This document shows, one piece after another, positions 25,081-37,070 of a stretch of 64,000 nucleotides of DNA. The stretch is taken from assembly GCA_029962745.1 (NCBI GenBank), contig CM057162.1, forward strand, positions 12,495,874 through 12,559,873, written 5' to 3'. The DNA comes from Echinometra lucunter (Eukaryota; Echinodermata; Echinoidea; Camarodonta; Echinometridae). The notes beneath the pieces were generated by a model that worked only from the letters and a program-made list of their open reading frames with translations, ran no database searches and was not told where the DNA came from. The translations under genes and the position numbers were made by a program. Position 1 is the first letter of the stretch; each line of letters starts with the position of its first letter.

Positions 25081-25858
25081 AGTTCATCAACAACAAGAGT
25101 AAAATTCATGGACAAGGCATTGAAAATATGGGAAAGAGGTGGTCTGTATAAAAGTTGAAATACACGTGGTTATATTTCAGTAACGTTTACATGTTAATGC
25201 CAGTGTCTTCCAGTGCTTCCAATTTGACGGACAGTGTTTAACAATGAGTGAATGCAGTTGTGTCGTTCTAGGCGACCTAAAAGGAGAAAGTCGTGCATGT
25301 TTTTTTTTTTTTTAAAGAAATATGCTGCATTATACACAGGCTTGCACATTGTGTATAAAACGAGCACACCATAGCTTTCTCTTATTGTTAGTGCAAAATG
25401 ATCCTGTGCTTTTCACTTTTTTTTCTATTGTATATAGATGTGGTTTTATAGTGCCTGAAACTGATCCTCTACTCACAATATTGTAATGGCAAATTTACAA
25501 CGATAATCATCAGACTGGCATTGCATATATATTTTTCCTCATTTATCATTGCAAAGTGACCCTGTGTATTTCATTACTGTACGTGCGTATTTTTTTATAA
25601 TGATCTGGCTTTGTAAAGTAGACCCTCTATTCTTAATTTGTTAATGACAAATTTACAAGGATAATCATTAAATTGGATTGAAGATCAATTGGTAATCATA
25701 ATGGCCTAACCTTGATTCACCACGTCGCATGAAAGCAAAAGCTTGTATGTGTGCATGTATATAGCATTTCTTTGTGGGTTTTTTTCCGTTTGAATTGACA
25801 GGGCCATGTTGTTAACTAGCATTTAATATTTCTTTTCATGGTTGATTTAATATGTATC

Positions 25859-26095
25859 CATGGGCGGCACTACAGGAGGCAGGGGGTGACCGCCCCTATG
25901 ATCTTCATGTGAAAAAAAAGAAACATGAAAGAGAAAAAGAAGAAAAAGAGGAGAAAGAAGAAAGAAGAGTATGGGAAAGAGGAGGCTGGGGCATGCAACT
26001 GTATAATGTCCCTATTTGTTCATTGAAAAAGTCAATGAACTCACATGTGGGTCATCTTGCCCCCTATCATTCAAAATACCCTGGCGCTGCCCCTG
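25859..26095. mobile_element. hAT-type non-autonomous element, CAGGGGCGGC family (copy 1)
   Basis: It begins CATGGGCGGCACTAC and ends CTGGCGCTGCCCCTG, flanked by TATGTATC (25851-25858) and TATGTAGC (26096-26103), an 8-bp duplication with one mismatch. The interior is a purine-rich GAAAAAGA tract. It shares the 3' block CAAAATACCCTGGCGC with the element at 51009-51248. Confidence 0.75.
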
Positions 26096-26453
26096 TATGT
26101 AGCTGAACTGCTTATTCTGTATAAAGAAGTGAAATGAATGAATGAATGAATAAATAAATAAAAAGATAAATAAATGAATAAATAGAAGCAACGAATGATC
26201 ATAATTCAACTCATCATGTAGCAGTGAAGGGGTTTTCTCCATCTCTGATTTAACAAGCCTTTCTCCTGAAATCCCCGAATGGCCATGTATTTTACACTGC
26301 TTTACCAGTTCAGAGAATTATATGATTTTTTTGTGGCAATTACTTAAATCACTCTTATTCGATAACAAAAAACTGCAGTGCACTGGAAATAGATTTTAAA
26401 ATTTCAGTGAATTCTTCCACTTCTGTTCATGTTGTGTAATTTCTAGAAATTAG

Positions 26454-26585
26454 GGCTGCGTTTCACGAAACCGTCATAAGTCTAACTTCTTGGAATCCCA
26501 CTGAAACGCGTGTTGTAGAATTAGCACGCGTTTCAATGGGATGTCCGTGAACTTAGACTTATGACGGTTTCGTGAAACGCAGCCT
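26454..26585. mobile_element. Palindromic GCTGCGTTTCACGAAAC element
   Basis: The left arm GGCTGCGTTTCACGAAACCG is inverted at the right end (CGGTTTCGTGAAACGCAGCC), and the arms extend inward over CATAAGTCTAA and TTAGACTTATG. It is related in style to the GTTTCAT elements but lacks their central CCAAT box. Confidence 0.75.
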
Positions 26586-26764
26586 TGGATCCAAACATAC
26601 TGCAAATGGAGACACTATACCACAGCTATGGGTATACAAGTACGCCATCTATTTCATCGAAGTTTTTCAGGCAGAGGCAATTGTTATTTTCAAATATAGG
26701 CCTGTTCAGCTCTAGGCATCTGCAGTTCTACCTATTTATTGATTGATTGATTTATTTATTAATC

Positions 26765-26821
<57 letters not shown>

Positions 26822-27013
26822 CATTTATTCTTTTATTGAATCAATTAATTATTTATTTTTTTCGTTTATTCAAACAGGGTGGCCTCGTCAGTAATTGTAC
26901 AGTACTATATTCCGGGGGGCTCCTGTATACAAATACAAGATAATAATAATAACGAGGATAGTAAATATACACAAACAAAATAAACACAACTGATTTCAAC
27001 TGAAACGAACAAG

Positions 27014-27306
27014 GAGAAAACAATTACCAGTTACAAGAAATATGTAGAGAATAATAATAATTTTCAATCAGCATTTAACGAAGCAATAGGATATCCTAAG
27101 GAACTAGGAACTAGCTGAATTTGATGAAAGCTGGCATTATTTCCCCAATAATAATAATATTGAGAAAACAATTACCAGTTAAAAGAAATATGTAGAGAAT
27201 AATGATAATTTTCAATCAGCATTTAACGAAGCAATAGGATATCCTAAGGATAGAACTAACTGAATTTGATGAAAGCTGGCATTATTTCCCCAATAATAAT
27301 AATATT
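27014..27306. repeat. 148-bp direct tandem duplication
   Basis: GAGAAAACAATTACCAGTTA starts at 27014 and again at 27162, and the two units are nearly identical through TTATTTCCCCAATAATAATAATATT. Differences are a few substitutions and one small indel (GGAACTAGGAACTAGCTG against GGATAGAACTAACTG). Confidence 0.9.
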
Positions 27307-27435
27307 GATTAATGTGGATACCATGACATAAACCTTTTGTTTATAAGTAGTCATGTGTGCCAAAATTTCACTTGCCTTGAATGAAAACTGCAGAAATAGT
27401 ACAACCCACAGCATTTTTTTTTGTATATACTTAGT

Positions 27436-27464
27436 TCTGTCCGAGAAATATATTCTCGGACAGA
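27436..27464. repeat. Perfect 12-bp stem hairpin
   Basis: TCTGTCCGAGAA, a five-base loop ATATA, then TTCTCGGACAGA. The stem is uninterrupted. No T run follows, so it is not an obvious terminator-like signal, and its role is unknown. Confidence 0.8.
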
Positions 27465-27629
27465 GTGCACAGTGGGGGTGAAGGTCAATTACAACAAGAA
27501 CAAACAGCTGAAAAGCAGCTGAGAGAATACCATCTATTGGAATCGAAAACAAGAGCTACGAAAGCCAGTCTATCTAGCATTTGTAGCTCCACAAAGGTAA
27601 AGGGCTAAGAACTGCGATTTTTCCCCCCT

Positions 27630-27661
<32 letters not shown>

Positions 27662-28806
27662 GGGAGGGGGTCCCAGGATGTTCACTCATCACAAGAATAT
27701 GTACGTATGACCATTCGTAGAGTAGGGAGGGGCACATTATTATTTGTGTGTGTGTGTGTGTGTGTGTCATTTATTTTCAGTTTTGAGTTGAGCTTACAAT
27801 AATAACTTCCCTATGAAAATAGCTGTGTCGTTGTGCTATATAGGTATGCAGAAATAGAGGTATGAAATAACCTCATTAGCAATCGCTCTGTAAATATAAC
27901 TGTCTTTCTTCCAGAGAGTATTTTTCAGTATTTTTTAAGATGCCGCGCTAAATCTCTTGGCCTGCTTTCTAGACATACTTACAATGAAAACGCCCCAAGG
28001 GCCCCTGTAAGCCAAGCATAAAATTACACGCGTAACTTTCTTGTCGATTGCATTTTAATTGCACGCTTCTTCTTTGATGTCTTCACTCGTACCAAACAAA
28101 TCGTGTTGTTCCTATAGATACTATCCATTGTCATTATGTACCTCGCTCAGATGAAAACTAACATGGCATGCCATAGAACAATAGCTCTTCTGTTAACCCC
28201 AGTAGAGAGATCTTCTAATGCATAGAAATATCGATGATTAATGACTGATTTTTCTGTTCTGAAGAAGCGATCCTTTTGTAAAGATGCATCTTCATTGTTA
28301 TCAAAAATTTGATTAGTAAGCGGATACCATGCTGACTATGGTTTGATTGTAAAGTTATTTTAAACCATCTGATCGCTACACAGAAGGAAATATTCAGGGA
28401 AAATACGGATGCCTCGAGAAATGTAATGAGGGATCATTATTATGTAGGCAATGCCATATTGGTATATTTCTCATCTTCGGAGCTTTCCATATAGGACAAA
28501 TCACAGAGATGGCAATAATAGAAACCTAATTGCATCAGCAGAGAATGGCAATATCCACAGCTTTCATTAGATCATCATGATGATTGGGAATCAAGTAAAT
28601 TTTTGGTACTCAAGCCGAAGAATATTGATAAAAAAAACCCTTTTCTTTTTTTCTTGTGGGGGATGGACAAAGACTGGTCAAATTGTATTTTCAGGCACTG
28701 ATACCCTATTCCCAATGGAAAATTTTGTTGATTTCTTTGGGTTTCAAGGGAAAATTTAAGTGAATTTTTAGGGTTGCTTGGCTACCCCTCCACTCTCATT
28801 GTGACC

Positions 28807-28969
28807 AGGGGAGCGTTTCATCAACATTTGTTGTCTGACAAGTTGTCAGATCTGACATCTTTCCTTGATTTTGATTGGCTGAGAAGCACCGTTACTATGG
28901 CAACTGTCGGATAAAATAGACTTTGTCGGATAAAACATCCGACAAGTCCTTTCATGAAACGCTCCCCTT
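28807..28969. mobile_element. Palindromic GTTTCAT element (copy B)
   Basis: The ends AGGGGAGCGTTTCATCAAC and TTTCATGAAACGCTCCCCTT are inverses. TTGTCTGACAAG and CGGATAAAACATCCGACAAG form inner arms. The centre reads GATTGGCTGAGAA (28872-28884), an inverted CCAAT box. Confidence 0.75.
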
Positions 28970-29499
28970 GTTTAGTCCACGGCCTTCACAGAGAGAAATT
29001 GAATCGCCCACAGAACCGGGAGGGGGGGGGGGGGGAGGGGCTCTACGGGCCCAGCCCTCACAACCATTCTGAATTTGGATAAAAAGAATCTGAATTTTGA
29101 CCATTCCAAGCTTTTGTTTCGATATGATTCTCCTATTTTTCTTGATGAATTTACTAACTCCTGTGGGAAATGCTGTTTCTTTCCTGTAATTTTAAGCAAA
29201 ATCATCCTTGTTTTTCAGAAAGGTTGAGAGGCCTGCAGGCCATACCGACAGTTTAACTGACAATATTTTTAGACTTAGATGGCTTAGGTTACTGCAACAT
29301 TTCCAGGTGGGAGTATTATGGCATAACAATGTAATTAAAGAAGGCTCCTCAATTTTGTTCGAAAAGTCGCTGGTTGCATACTAGGTATTGTTAGCTCGTT
29401 ATATGCATCCTTGCCCCAAGTGTTCATGGGTAGCGGATAATGCTGGAGAATTGCGATGGCTAAGAGAGTAGAAGGAGACACCATTAAAGGTTTCCCTTG

Positions 29500-29922
29500 G
29501 TAAATAAGACCCATTTATTGTACCAGATCAGTACTTCACAAGGTTGATGGGAGTAACCCACCGCTCTTTTCTGAAACAATATGGATATTATTTCCTTGCT
29601 AAAAATGTGCACAAACCTTGTAAACAGGTTGGAAAGAAATATGAAGGGGAGTATCATGATTTCGTTCACTGATAAGTCCCACCTCCCAATATGGCGATTT
29701 GTTTCCTTTGGTCTTTTGTCTTCTCCATTGTTTCTGACATGACCGGGTCCGGATATCTACTGCTCTCGGGACAGAAAAGGACAAGTTCTCCCTTTTAAGA
29801 TATACACAAATGGTCTACAAAATTCAATGCTTATAAACGAAAAATCACAAAAAAAGAAAGGTTTACCACTCACAAATGCATACACAATGTAGCTATGTAG
29901 CAATACTTATGGCACGGGAGCG
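29500..29922. mobile_element. Partial copy of the 1-kb palindromic TA element
   Basis: From about 29590 to 29922 the sequence matches the right arm of the element at 39158-40150 closely, including the terminus TACTTATGGCACGGGAGCG followed by TA. The left part matches only in patches (CCGCTCTTTTCTG...), so this copy is truncated or rearranged. Confidence 0.75.
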
Positions 29923-30554
29923 TATTTATAAGTAGACATGGCAGAGGACGAGGCCACTGAAATTGCCTCAGTCTAATTGTCCTGAAAGTCTTTTCCATCG
30001 TATTCGTTTTGTTTTTTCCAACATAGTCTTGATATTGTAGCTGCCCGAAGGTGTTGCTCACACGTCGTGTACTTATCCCTTTATCGGGGGACTTGACATG
30101 ATTTATATACCACGTGCTTGGTTAATCATACATTAAAGGAAGCGCAATCATCAGAGGAACTATACCATCGATATAATAGAAGGCGATGGATAGGGAATGG
30201 TTTATTCAGCCCCCACTTTGACCAAAATGTTGTTGACAAATTCGAGCTGTAAACAGTTGTGAGAACAGAAGGAGTTCTTATAATTTCAACTGTCTTTTTT
30301 TTTCGCTCTCTTGTAAGAATTATAAAATTTTATTATCTCTCTCTTTTTTTATTTTTTTCTCTTCCTTCCTCCTTTTCTTTCTGCTGACCTATCCCCCCCC
30401 CCCATCGCGTTATCGTATCCCTTTGGGTTTCTATGCATTATGCATTATTTATATATTTCGTGGTTTGTGTCTTATTGCTTTAATTTTCTCCTAATTTCTT
30501 CCTGTTTAATGACCATTCATTTTTACCAAGAACTAACCCATACTTCCTCCAAGA

Positions 30555-32193
30555 CAGTGGCGTAACAGCCGGGGGGGGGGGGCAGGGGGGCACTCTGCCC
30601 CCCCCCCCTGAAGGATTTCAGCGGGAAAATCCACCAAACCACCGGGAAAAAATGAAAGGGAGGGAAAGGAAGAAAAAGGAAGGGAGAAAGGGAAAGGAAG
30701 AAGAAGAAGAAAGGAAAAGAAAGAAGAAGAAAGGAAAAGAAAGAAGGAGAAAGGGAAAGAAAGAAGGAGAATGGGAAAGGAAGAAGGAGAACAGGAAAGA
30801 AAAACGAAAAAGGGGAGAAAGAAGAAGAGAGAGAGGGGGAAAAGAGGGAAAGGGGGAAAAAGAATAAAGCAAAGGGAAACAAAAAGAAATGAGGGAAAAT
30901 TTAGTACCAAAACCCCGGAGTTTCCGGGTGCTCCACTCCCTGGACCCCCGCAGTGGCTTTCCCTGTAGACCCCCATCAGGGGGCCCTAAGCCAGAACCCT
31001 GGCCCCCTGGGCTTCGCAACAAGCAACTCGCGGTGCAGGCTCACCTCCGCATATTCTATTTCTAGACTCAGATACCGGGAAATTTTCGGCTCTGCCCCCC
31101 CCCCCCGATAACAGGCAGAGAATGTAAGAGGCCGGGAACAGTCAACGAACAATTCAAAGAAATGTCAGAGCTTCCGCGCTTTGCGCGGAAAGGGAAAATC
31201 GCCATCCCTGCACCCTCCCCCTATCATGCCTAGGGAGCGCGCTTTGCACTATCGTCCTCCTAAAATTAAATCCTAGCTACACCACTGATTCTAGACTTAA
31301 TGACCGGGAAATTTTTGGCTATGCGTATGCCCCCTCCCCCGCCCCGATAACAGGCAGAAAGCGTAAGAAGAGCGGGAACTGACAGCGAAAAAAACTTCGG
31401 AGCTTCCTGCTACCTCCCCCTAGGGAGCACTACCATCTCCCTAAAATGAAATCCTAGTTACGTCGCAGAAGATAGACTTAATTACCGACAACTAACAATT
31501 CAAAGAAACGTCGGAAACTCCCCCCTCCCTGCACCCTCCCCTCTAGGGAGCACTACATTGGCGTAAATTCGGGGGGGGGGGGGTGGGGGATCTATCACCC
31601 CCACTTGGGGAAGAGGGGGGATGGTGTGTACAAATTTCCCCCCATGCAGACACACTTTTTAAGGAAGAAAATATATTTTAATTAATCAGTTAGTAAAAAT
31701 TCTGAATATCTATCATAAACAACCATCATATTTTAGAATTTCGAATTTCTGTTTGATAATGCTACTGAAAACTAAAAAGTGGTTATTTTTGGCGCGCTCG
31801 CTTCGCTCGCTCGTCTAAATCTTAGAATTTCCATCCGAAAATGCGATTAAAATCAAGAAAAGTGGTTATTTTTGGCTCGCTCGCTTTGCTCTTTCATCAT
31901 ATTTTAGAATTCTTATTCGAAAATGCGATTCAAAACCGGAAAAGTGGTTATTTTCTGCTCGCTCGCTTCGCTCGCTCGCAAAATGGATATCAAAATGTGT
32001 GTGAGAGGGAAAAAATCGTTTAAAAAGTTTTTCATCCCCCACTCTTCAAATTGGATTTACGCCTGTGGAGCACTACCGTCCTCCTAAAATGCAGTGGTAG
32101 CTACGCCACAGATTCTAGACATAGACTAGTTACCGGGAAATTTTGGGCTCTGCCCCCCCCCCCCCCCGATAACAGGTACCTGTTACGCCCCTG
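30555..32193. mobile_element. 1.6-kb hAT-type element with perfect 8-bp target duplication
   Basis: It starts CAGTGGCGTAACAGCC and ends ACCTGTTACGCCCCTG, inverse-related ends of hAT style. CTCCAAGA occurs exactly on both sides (30547-30554 and 32194-32201). The interior has runs of G and C, a 240-bp GGAAAGAA purine tract (30650-30890), and four degenerate units starting with variants of TTCTAGACTTAATGACCGGG at about 31063, 31290, 31471 and 32112. No transposase is seen, so it is non-autonomous. A second element (31556-32067) sits inside it. Overlapping Phe/Ser-rich open frames here are readings of the purine tract. Confidence 0.85.
31556..32067. mobile_element. Nested hAT-type element with GCTCGCTCGCTTCGCTCGC subrepeats
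   Basis: It begins CATTGGCGTAAATTCG and ends TGGATTTACGCCTGTG, and is flanked by exact GAGCACTA duplications (31548-31555 and 32068-32075). Inside are about three 80-90-bp tandem units, each with TTTTAGAATT, CGAAAATGCGATT, GTGGTTATTTT and a GCTCGC-rich block. It interrupts one of the internal repeats of the surrounding element, so it arrived later. Confidence 0.85.
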
Positions 32194-32448
32194 CTCCAAG
32201 ACATTTGTCACTGCGATTATCATGTGAAAATTTATTCCTGTATCTCATGGTCTGGTTCTCATTTCCCTTTTCTCCCAAATTCCTCCCGTTAATAACATTA
32301 GTGTTACCACGAAATTATCCTAACCCATACTTCCACCAAGATTTTCAACACTGCGATTATCATAACTTTTATGAAACTTTCAAAGAATTCTGAATCATTT
32401 ATAGAAGCAACTCTTGATGGGAAATGTATTTCTTAGAGTAACCATATA

Positions 32449-32701
32449 CACCCTTACAAAAAAGGGTGCTGATTAGAAGCTTTTCCTGTCCTACATTTGG
32501 AACCTTTATAGGTTCTTCAAGGAACCATTACTAGCCTATAAAGGTTCTCTAAAGGGTTCTAAATGGGTCTTTAGAACCATTACTGGTTAACTTTTTGGCG
32601 TTCCTGAAAATATTAAGAACCTTTATAAAACCTTCTTTTCTGGAGGTTCTAAATATGGGACCACAAAAAATGGTTCCAACTGGAACATTTTTCTAAGAGT
32701 G
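32449..32701. mobile_element. MITE ending 55 bp before exon C
   Basis: The ends CACCCTTACAAAAA and TTTTTCTAAGAGTG are inverses at 12 of 14 positions. The interior repeats GGAACC/GGTTCC-containing blocks (AACCTTTATAGGTTC, AACCATTACT). The right end leaves only 55 bases to the start of exon C, so the branch point region of that exon must lie in or next to it. Confidence 0.65.
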
Positions 32702-32756
32702 TTGCCTTGGATGGAAATAATGGATACAAATTTTAGTTTTGAATTTTTGTTTTCAG

Positions 32757-32957
32757 ACCCAGCATCGGTGAGGCGAGTTCTTCCGGACGAGGCACCAAAC
32801 TGGAGTCCGGCTGAACCTAACCGGATCTACTTTAACGAGTCGTCTAATGCCACATTGACGTGCCTGGCTGATGGTTCCCCAAGCCCTATTGTCACCTGGT
32901 GGAAAAAGGATAGACCCAGTCGCACATCCATCGCCAAACACCTTATTGTAGCTGTCA
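32757..32957 (+). CDS. Ig gene, exon C: first part of Ig2
   Basis: The acceptor is TTGTTTTCAG| and the donor |GTGAGTATA; both introns are phase 1. It encodes residues 110-175. Ig2 begins after a longer than usual linker (about 25 residues up to RIYFNESS), followed by the B-strand cysteine in TLTCLADGSPSP (C144) and the C-strand tryptophans VTWWKK (W156). Sequons are visible at NES and NAT. The GSPSPIVTW segment is typical of second I-set domains in IgLON/Lachesin proteins. Confidence 0.9.
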
Positions 32958-33135
32958 GTGAGTATAGCAATGTAGTTACAGTCAAACCTGCATTAGCGAC
33001 CACCTTATAGAAAGACAACCTATCCAAACTTTATACTTACCATTGCTCCCCACTCCTTGCTCTCTCTCTCTCTCTCGCTCTCTCTCCCCTAACTCTGTTC
33101 TTATGTCACTTTCGAACATTTATTTATTTATTCAT

Positions 33136-33170
<35 letters not shown>

Positions 33171-33704
33171 TTCATTTATTCATTTATTTATTCATTTATT
33201 TATTCATTTATTCATTCATCTATTTTTTCTGCATGGTCCATCATATTGCATAGTATGATCATGACCAGAACAAACAGTAGTAAACACAGTGATTGCGATC
33301 GTTATACATTTACAGTTGAAAATAATAGAGAATCATACACAGATTATAACAATATATTAGCTTAATGACTGAGGCGTTGCCACACCCTTACCTTGTTTCT
33401 CTATCTCTAAAACCTTCTCTCATTACATTCTCTCTCTACTTTCCGTTTGCCACACCCATCACCCCCTTCTCTTGCTTCCTCCGTCCCTTTTTGCCTGTGT
33501 GGCCCTATCACGTGCAATCACCCTTCTAGATCTCTCCCCTTTTCCATCCTGCATTAAAAAAAAAACAATTTTCTCTTCCTCTCACTCTGTCTATCCCTGC
33601 CCTAAACATTCTAAACTCTCACTCCCCCCACTACATGGGACCTTTCAACTTCTTTAACCCATTCGTGACAGGAATTATTTGAAGCCTAATTTGATCAGCT
33701 TTTA

Positions 33705-34075
33705 TTCTTCAAATTGGCTACACCAACATTTTTATTTTAGTGCTACATATTTCTTATAAAACGTCATGTATCTGAAATGAATATAAATTGACAGAAATTA
33801 TGATGAGAAGTCAAAAAGTTGCCAATTTGCAGGGGAAAATAGTGATTTTAAACTTTCTATCACATTGCAAATTTAAGGATTTTAATGCTTATTTTCCTTT
33901 AAAAAATTTTCAGCATCAAACAACGAATAATGACGCAACCCAAATGGGCACAGTTTGTGTAGAATTTTTTGCTCTTTCTGCTCACGTATTTGGTATAATT
34001 TTTAGGGCTCTGCATCAGAAGTTATTAGGTCAAACCACAAAATGTGGACCTCTGTCACAAATGGGCTAATGCATT
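33705..34075 (+). repeat. Unclassified interspersed repeat (forward copy)
   Basis: It matches the reverse complement of 45910-46255 over most of its length, roughly three bases in four by eye, including the block GGCTCTGCATCAGAAGTTA. Both copies contain an open frame giving the pattern HVFGxIFxALHQKLxGQ, but neither frame is extended enough to call a protein. No terminal repeats were seen. Confidence 0.65.
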
Positions 34076-35572
34076 ATTACCCCTCTTACGCTCTTATAAT
34101 CCTCTTTGCATCATACATGAATATGGATACCTTTCTCAAAGGGGAGTAAAAATGAATGAAGGGAGTACCTGGAGTATTTGTTATTTTGTTGTGATTTTGT
34201 GTGTGTCCATCTCGCCTCTATGGAGAATGTTTAGATCGAATACAATAATATCATTTCCATTTGATAACACTCCTTCAAAGGAGAAAAATGACATCAATGA
34301 GTTTTCTGTCACATCTTATCATCGATAATGACGTCATGGTCAGTTGATGAGTTAGATAAAGATGACGTCACCGGGAGATATTTTTACGATGGAGAAAGGA
34401 TCACTGCAAGAGTCTTTATGTAGGTGATCATTACTGATAATTTTTTGATGACATATGGTGGTGATATGATGATGATAATGGTAGTGATGATGGTGGTGAT
34501 GATGAGGATGATGAGAATGAGGATGACGAGGATGATGAGGATGATGATGATAATGATGCTATTGATCATAGTGATCATGTCGATGCTGGTGATAACGATT
34601 AAACCTTCATAAACTATAAATTCACATGCAAACCCGGCTAGTTAAAAATACAATCTGACAGACTTTTGAAAGGCTTCTTCACGCCAAGGTCCGGTGAAAA
34701 ACTGTCGATGACTCATCGTTATACAAGTAGATTCATTATTATTAGAGCCAGGTCAGGTTCGTTTATCGCTCTTGCTATTTAATCTTTCATTAGTTATAAA
34801 ATTAGTCATTTAAAGCATAATCACTAAAGAATAAGTTCATTCCAAATGCAGTACGTTATAGCATTTACAGATAAAAGGGATTTGCTTGTAGCTAATCAGG
34901 AGAACCTCCCTAAATTTGCAAAGCAGTGTAAGTATAAAATCGCCTTTTTGTTCATCATGTTCATGTGCATGGTGGCAATTTTTCTGCTAACTTTTGCAAT
35001 TTGTATTCACAATGGTTCATGTTATATGGATTATTATATTTTCGAATTACGTGGGCATGGTGGGGGGGGGGGAAGTATAAGTAAATTACTGGTTTCATTT
35101 TGAGGTGGGAAAGCTGATTGATTAAGACTTTAGGAAAACTCTTTGCTGCCATGGATTAAAGGTATGCCCAGTGTACACTCTAACGTGATGTGGATACAGG
35201 TCAGGCCAGGAAATCTTTAAAAAAAAATTTATGTCTTCATCACCGAAGGTGTTACCGGATACATTATGGGGTGTCGCTACCTTAAGACGAGCAAAATCAT
35301 ACTCAATCATTCTGAAAATGATATCAACAAGAAATTTGTTCTTTCCGTAAAAGAATGGAAGGTGATTGGTGTCCTTTCAAAAGCGATCATCTTCTAATGG
35401 ACTTTTCAGGGGAAACATTATTTTTGCCAGAAGTGTTAGTGTTCGAAAAATTGCCGAATCGGTGCTATGAAGGTTATAGAAATAAGTTATATTCATGGTA
35501 AACATGCCGGTTCTCTGAAGAAAAAACCCAACAATGATAGTCATTAGACAAAGTGACATGAGCTATACCGAG

Positions 35573-36090
35573 TGTCCCACAAAAAGCGGAACTGTGGATT
35601 TTCAGTACTTTACCTTCAAAAAGTAGATAATCTTTTTACATCAGTGGGTAAAGCATCGTCTACCGAAGAAAATGATACCAAGATAATTGAATTTGGTGAA
35701 GTAATTTGTATTCCATGCCCGTTTCTTAAAATACAGTCATTTTCAAATGTTAGGCGACTGATGAGAGTAGCTTTGTGTCGGGATGGTCTTTCATAATACC
35801 ATGTTTGAGGGAAGTCCATTGATGCATGTCAGCAACAAAACGTGCCATACACATGCCATATCAAAGGCCATTCCTTACACAATTCTGCCCTCCACTGTCG
35901 CTAAAAACATACGAAATTCGAAAATTACTGTATTTTAAGAAACGGGCACAGAATCATAATTACTTCATCAAATTTAATGGTCTTGGCACCATTCTTTATT
36001 AGAAGATGCTTTACCTACTAAAGTAAAAAGATGATCCACTTTCTGAAGGAAAGTACTGAAAATTTACCATTCCGCTTTGCTTGCAGAACA
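35573..36090. mobile_element. MITE with ~190-bp terminal inverted repeats
   Basis: The left arm (AAAAAGCGGAACTGTGG...TTTTCAGTACTTTACC...GTGGGTAAAGCATC) and the right arm (GATGCTTTACCTAC...GGAAAGTACTGAAAA...CCATTCCGCTTTGC) are inverse-related. CGTTTCTTAAAATACAG recurs inverted in the inner part. The open frames on both strands are readings of the arms. Confidence 0.75.
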
Positions 36091-36529
36091 TTAAACCAAC
36101 GAAACACCTTAATGATACCCCTCTTTTTTGCATTTTACTTCTTTTCCTTTTTTTTTTTTTTTTTGAAATATGGCTATCCTTCTCATCATTTTTCGCTTCT
36201 TGAATCAGCCCCAGGCTGAGAAATAGTGATTTGTGTATGTGGCTGCTATGCCCCACGTGATAAGTGGGTGGTATCTAACGACTAAGCTCGATATTGCCAT
36301 AAGATGAAGCTCAGACCCGGATAATAGATGATCTTTCAGCCGTCGGTTGAATAATAGATTCCGTGGCTTAACTGATGCAGGGTGTCAGTGACAGTCTTCA
36401 ATATTGCAACAAGGCGAAGGAGGCGAGTTCAAGGAACGAAGTTAAAGTTACAGTAGGGGCTTGATCTCTAAATTTACATTTTTAATATTTATCACTGTAG
36501 AAGATCAAAATAATTGCGCAACATAGGTT

Positions 36530-36643
36530 GATGATGATGATGATGATGATCGAGATGAAAAGGATGATGCTTGTGATAATGATGAATATTATTATTATCC
36601 CTTTTCCCGGAAATTATCATTATTATCATTATTAAGAGTAAGG

Positions 36644-36689
<46 letters not shown>

Positions 36690-36746
36690 AAGTGGTAGTA
36701 GTAGTAGCAGTAGTGGTAGAAGTAGAAGTAGTAGTGGTAGAAGTAA

Positions 36747-36779
<33 letters not shown>

Positions 36780-36805
36780 AAGTAGAAGAAGTAGAAGTAG
36801 TAGTG

Positions 36806-36842
<37 letters not shown>

Positions 36843-36853
36843 AAGTAGAAGTG

Positions 36854-36893
<40 letters not shown>

Positions 36894-36944
36894 TAGTAGT
36901 AGTAGTAGTAGGAGTAGTAGTAATAGTTGTAGCTTGTAGCTGTA

Positions 36945-36988
<44 letters not shown>

Positions 36989-37070
36989 TAGAAGTAGTGG
37001 TTGTTGTTGGTGGTGGTGGTGGGCTGTAGTGGTAGTAGTAGCAGTAGTAGCAGCAGCATCAGCAATAGAT
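36530..37070. repeat. TGA then GTA trinucleotide array
   Basis: A short TGA run (about 36532-36550) is followed from about 36643 by nearly 400 bases of GTA triplets with GGT and AGA variants. Both strands remain open across it (Val-rich and Thr-rich readings), which reflects the triplet composition and not a gene. Confidence 0.95.

Larger units (their letters stand above)
22786..32756. other. Intron B-C (10 kb), between Ig1 and Ig2, phase 1
   Basis: Mostly repeats, listed separately. No exon was recognised between 23900 and 25850 or between 27770 and 28800. Positions 24118-24290 hold a degenerate inverted motif (ACCCGACTTTGGGTA and relatives) with a 17-base C run near 24182. A TA microsatellite lies at 26771-26812, a GAATGAATAAAT microsatellite at 26130-26182, a G run of about 33 bases near 27629, and a TG run near 27746. 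The fragment at 28807-28969 belongs to a dispersed palindromic family. Confidence 0.7.

Noticed and set aside
30523..31022. Several overlapping Phe/Ser/Pro-rich frames of 120-147 codons
   Set aside because: They are readings of a purine tract inside a hAT-type element with defined boundaries.
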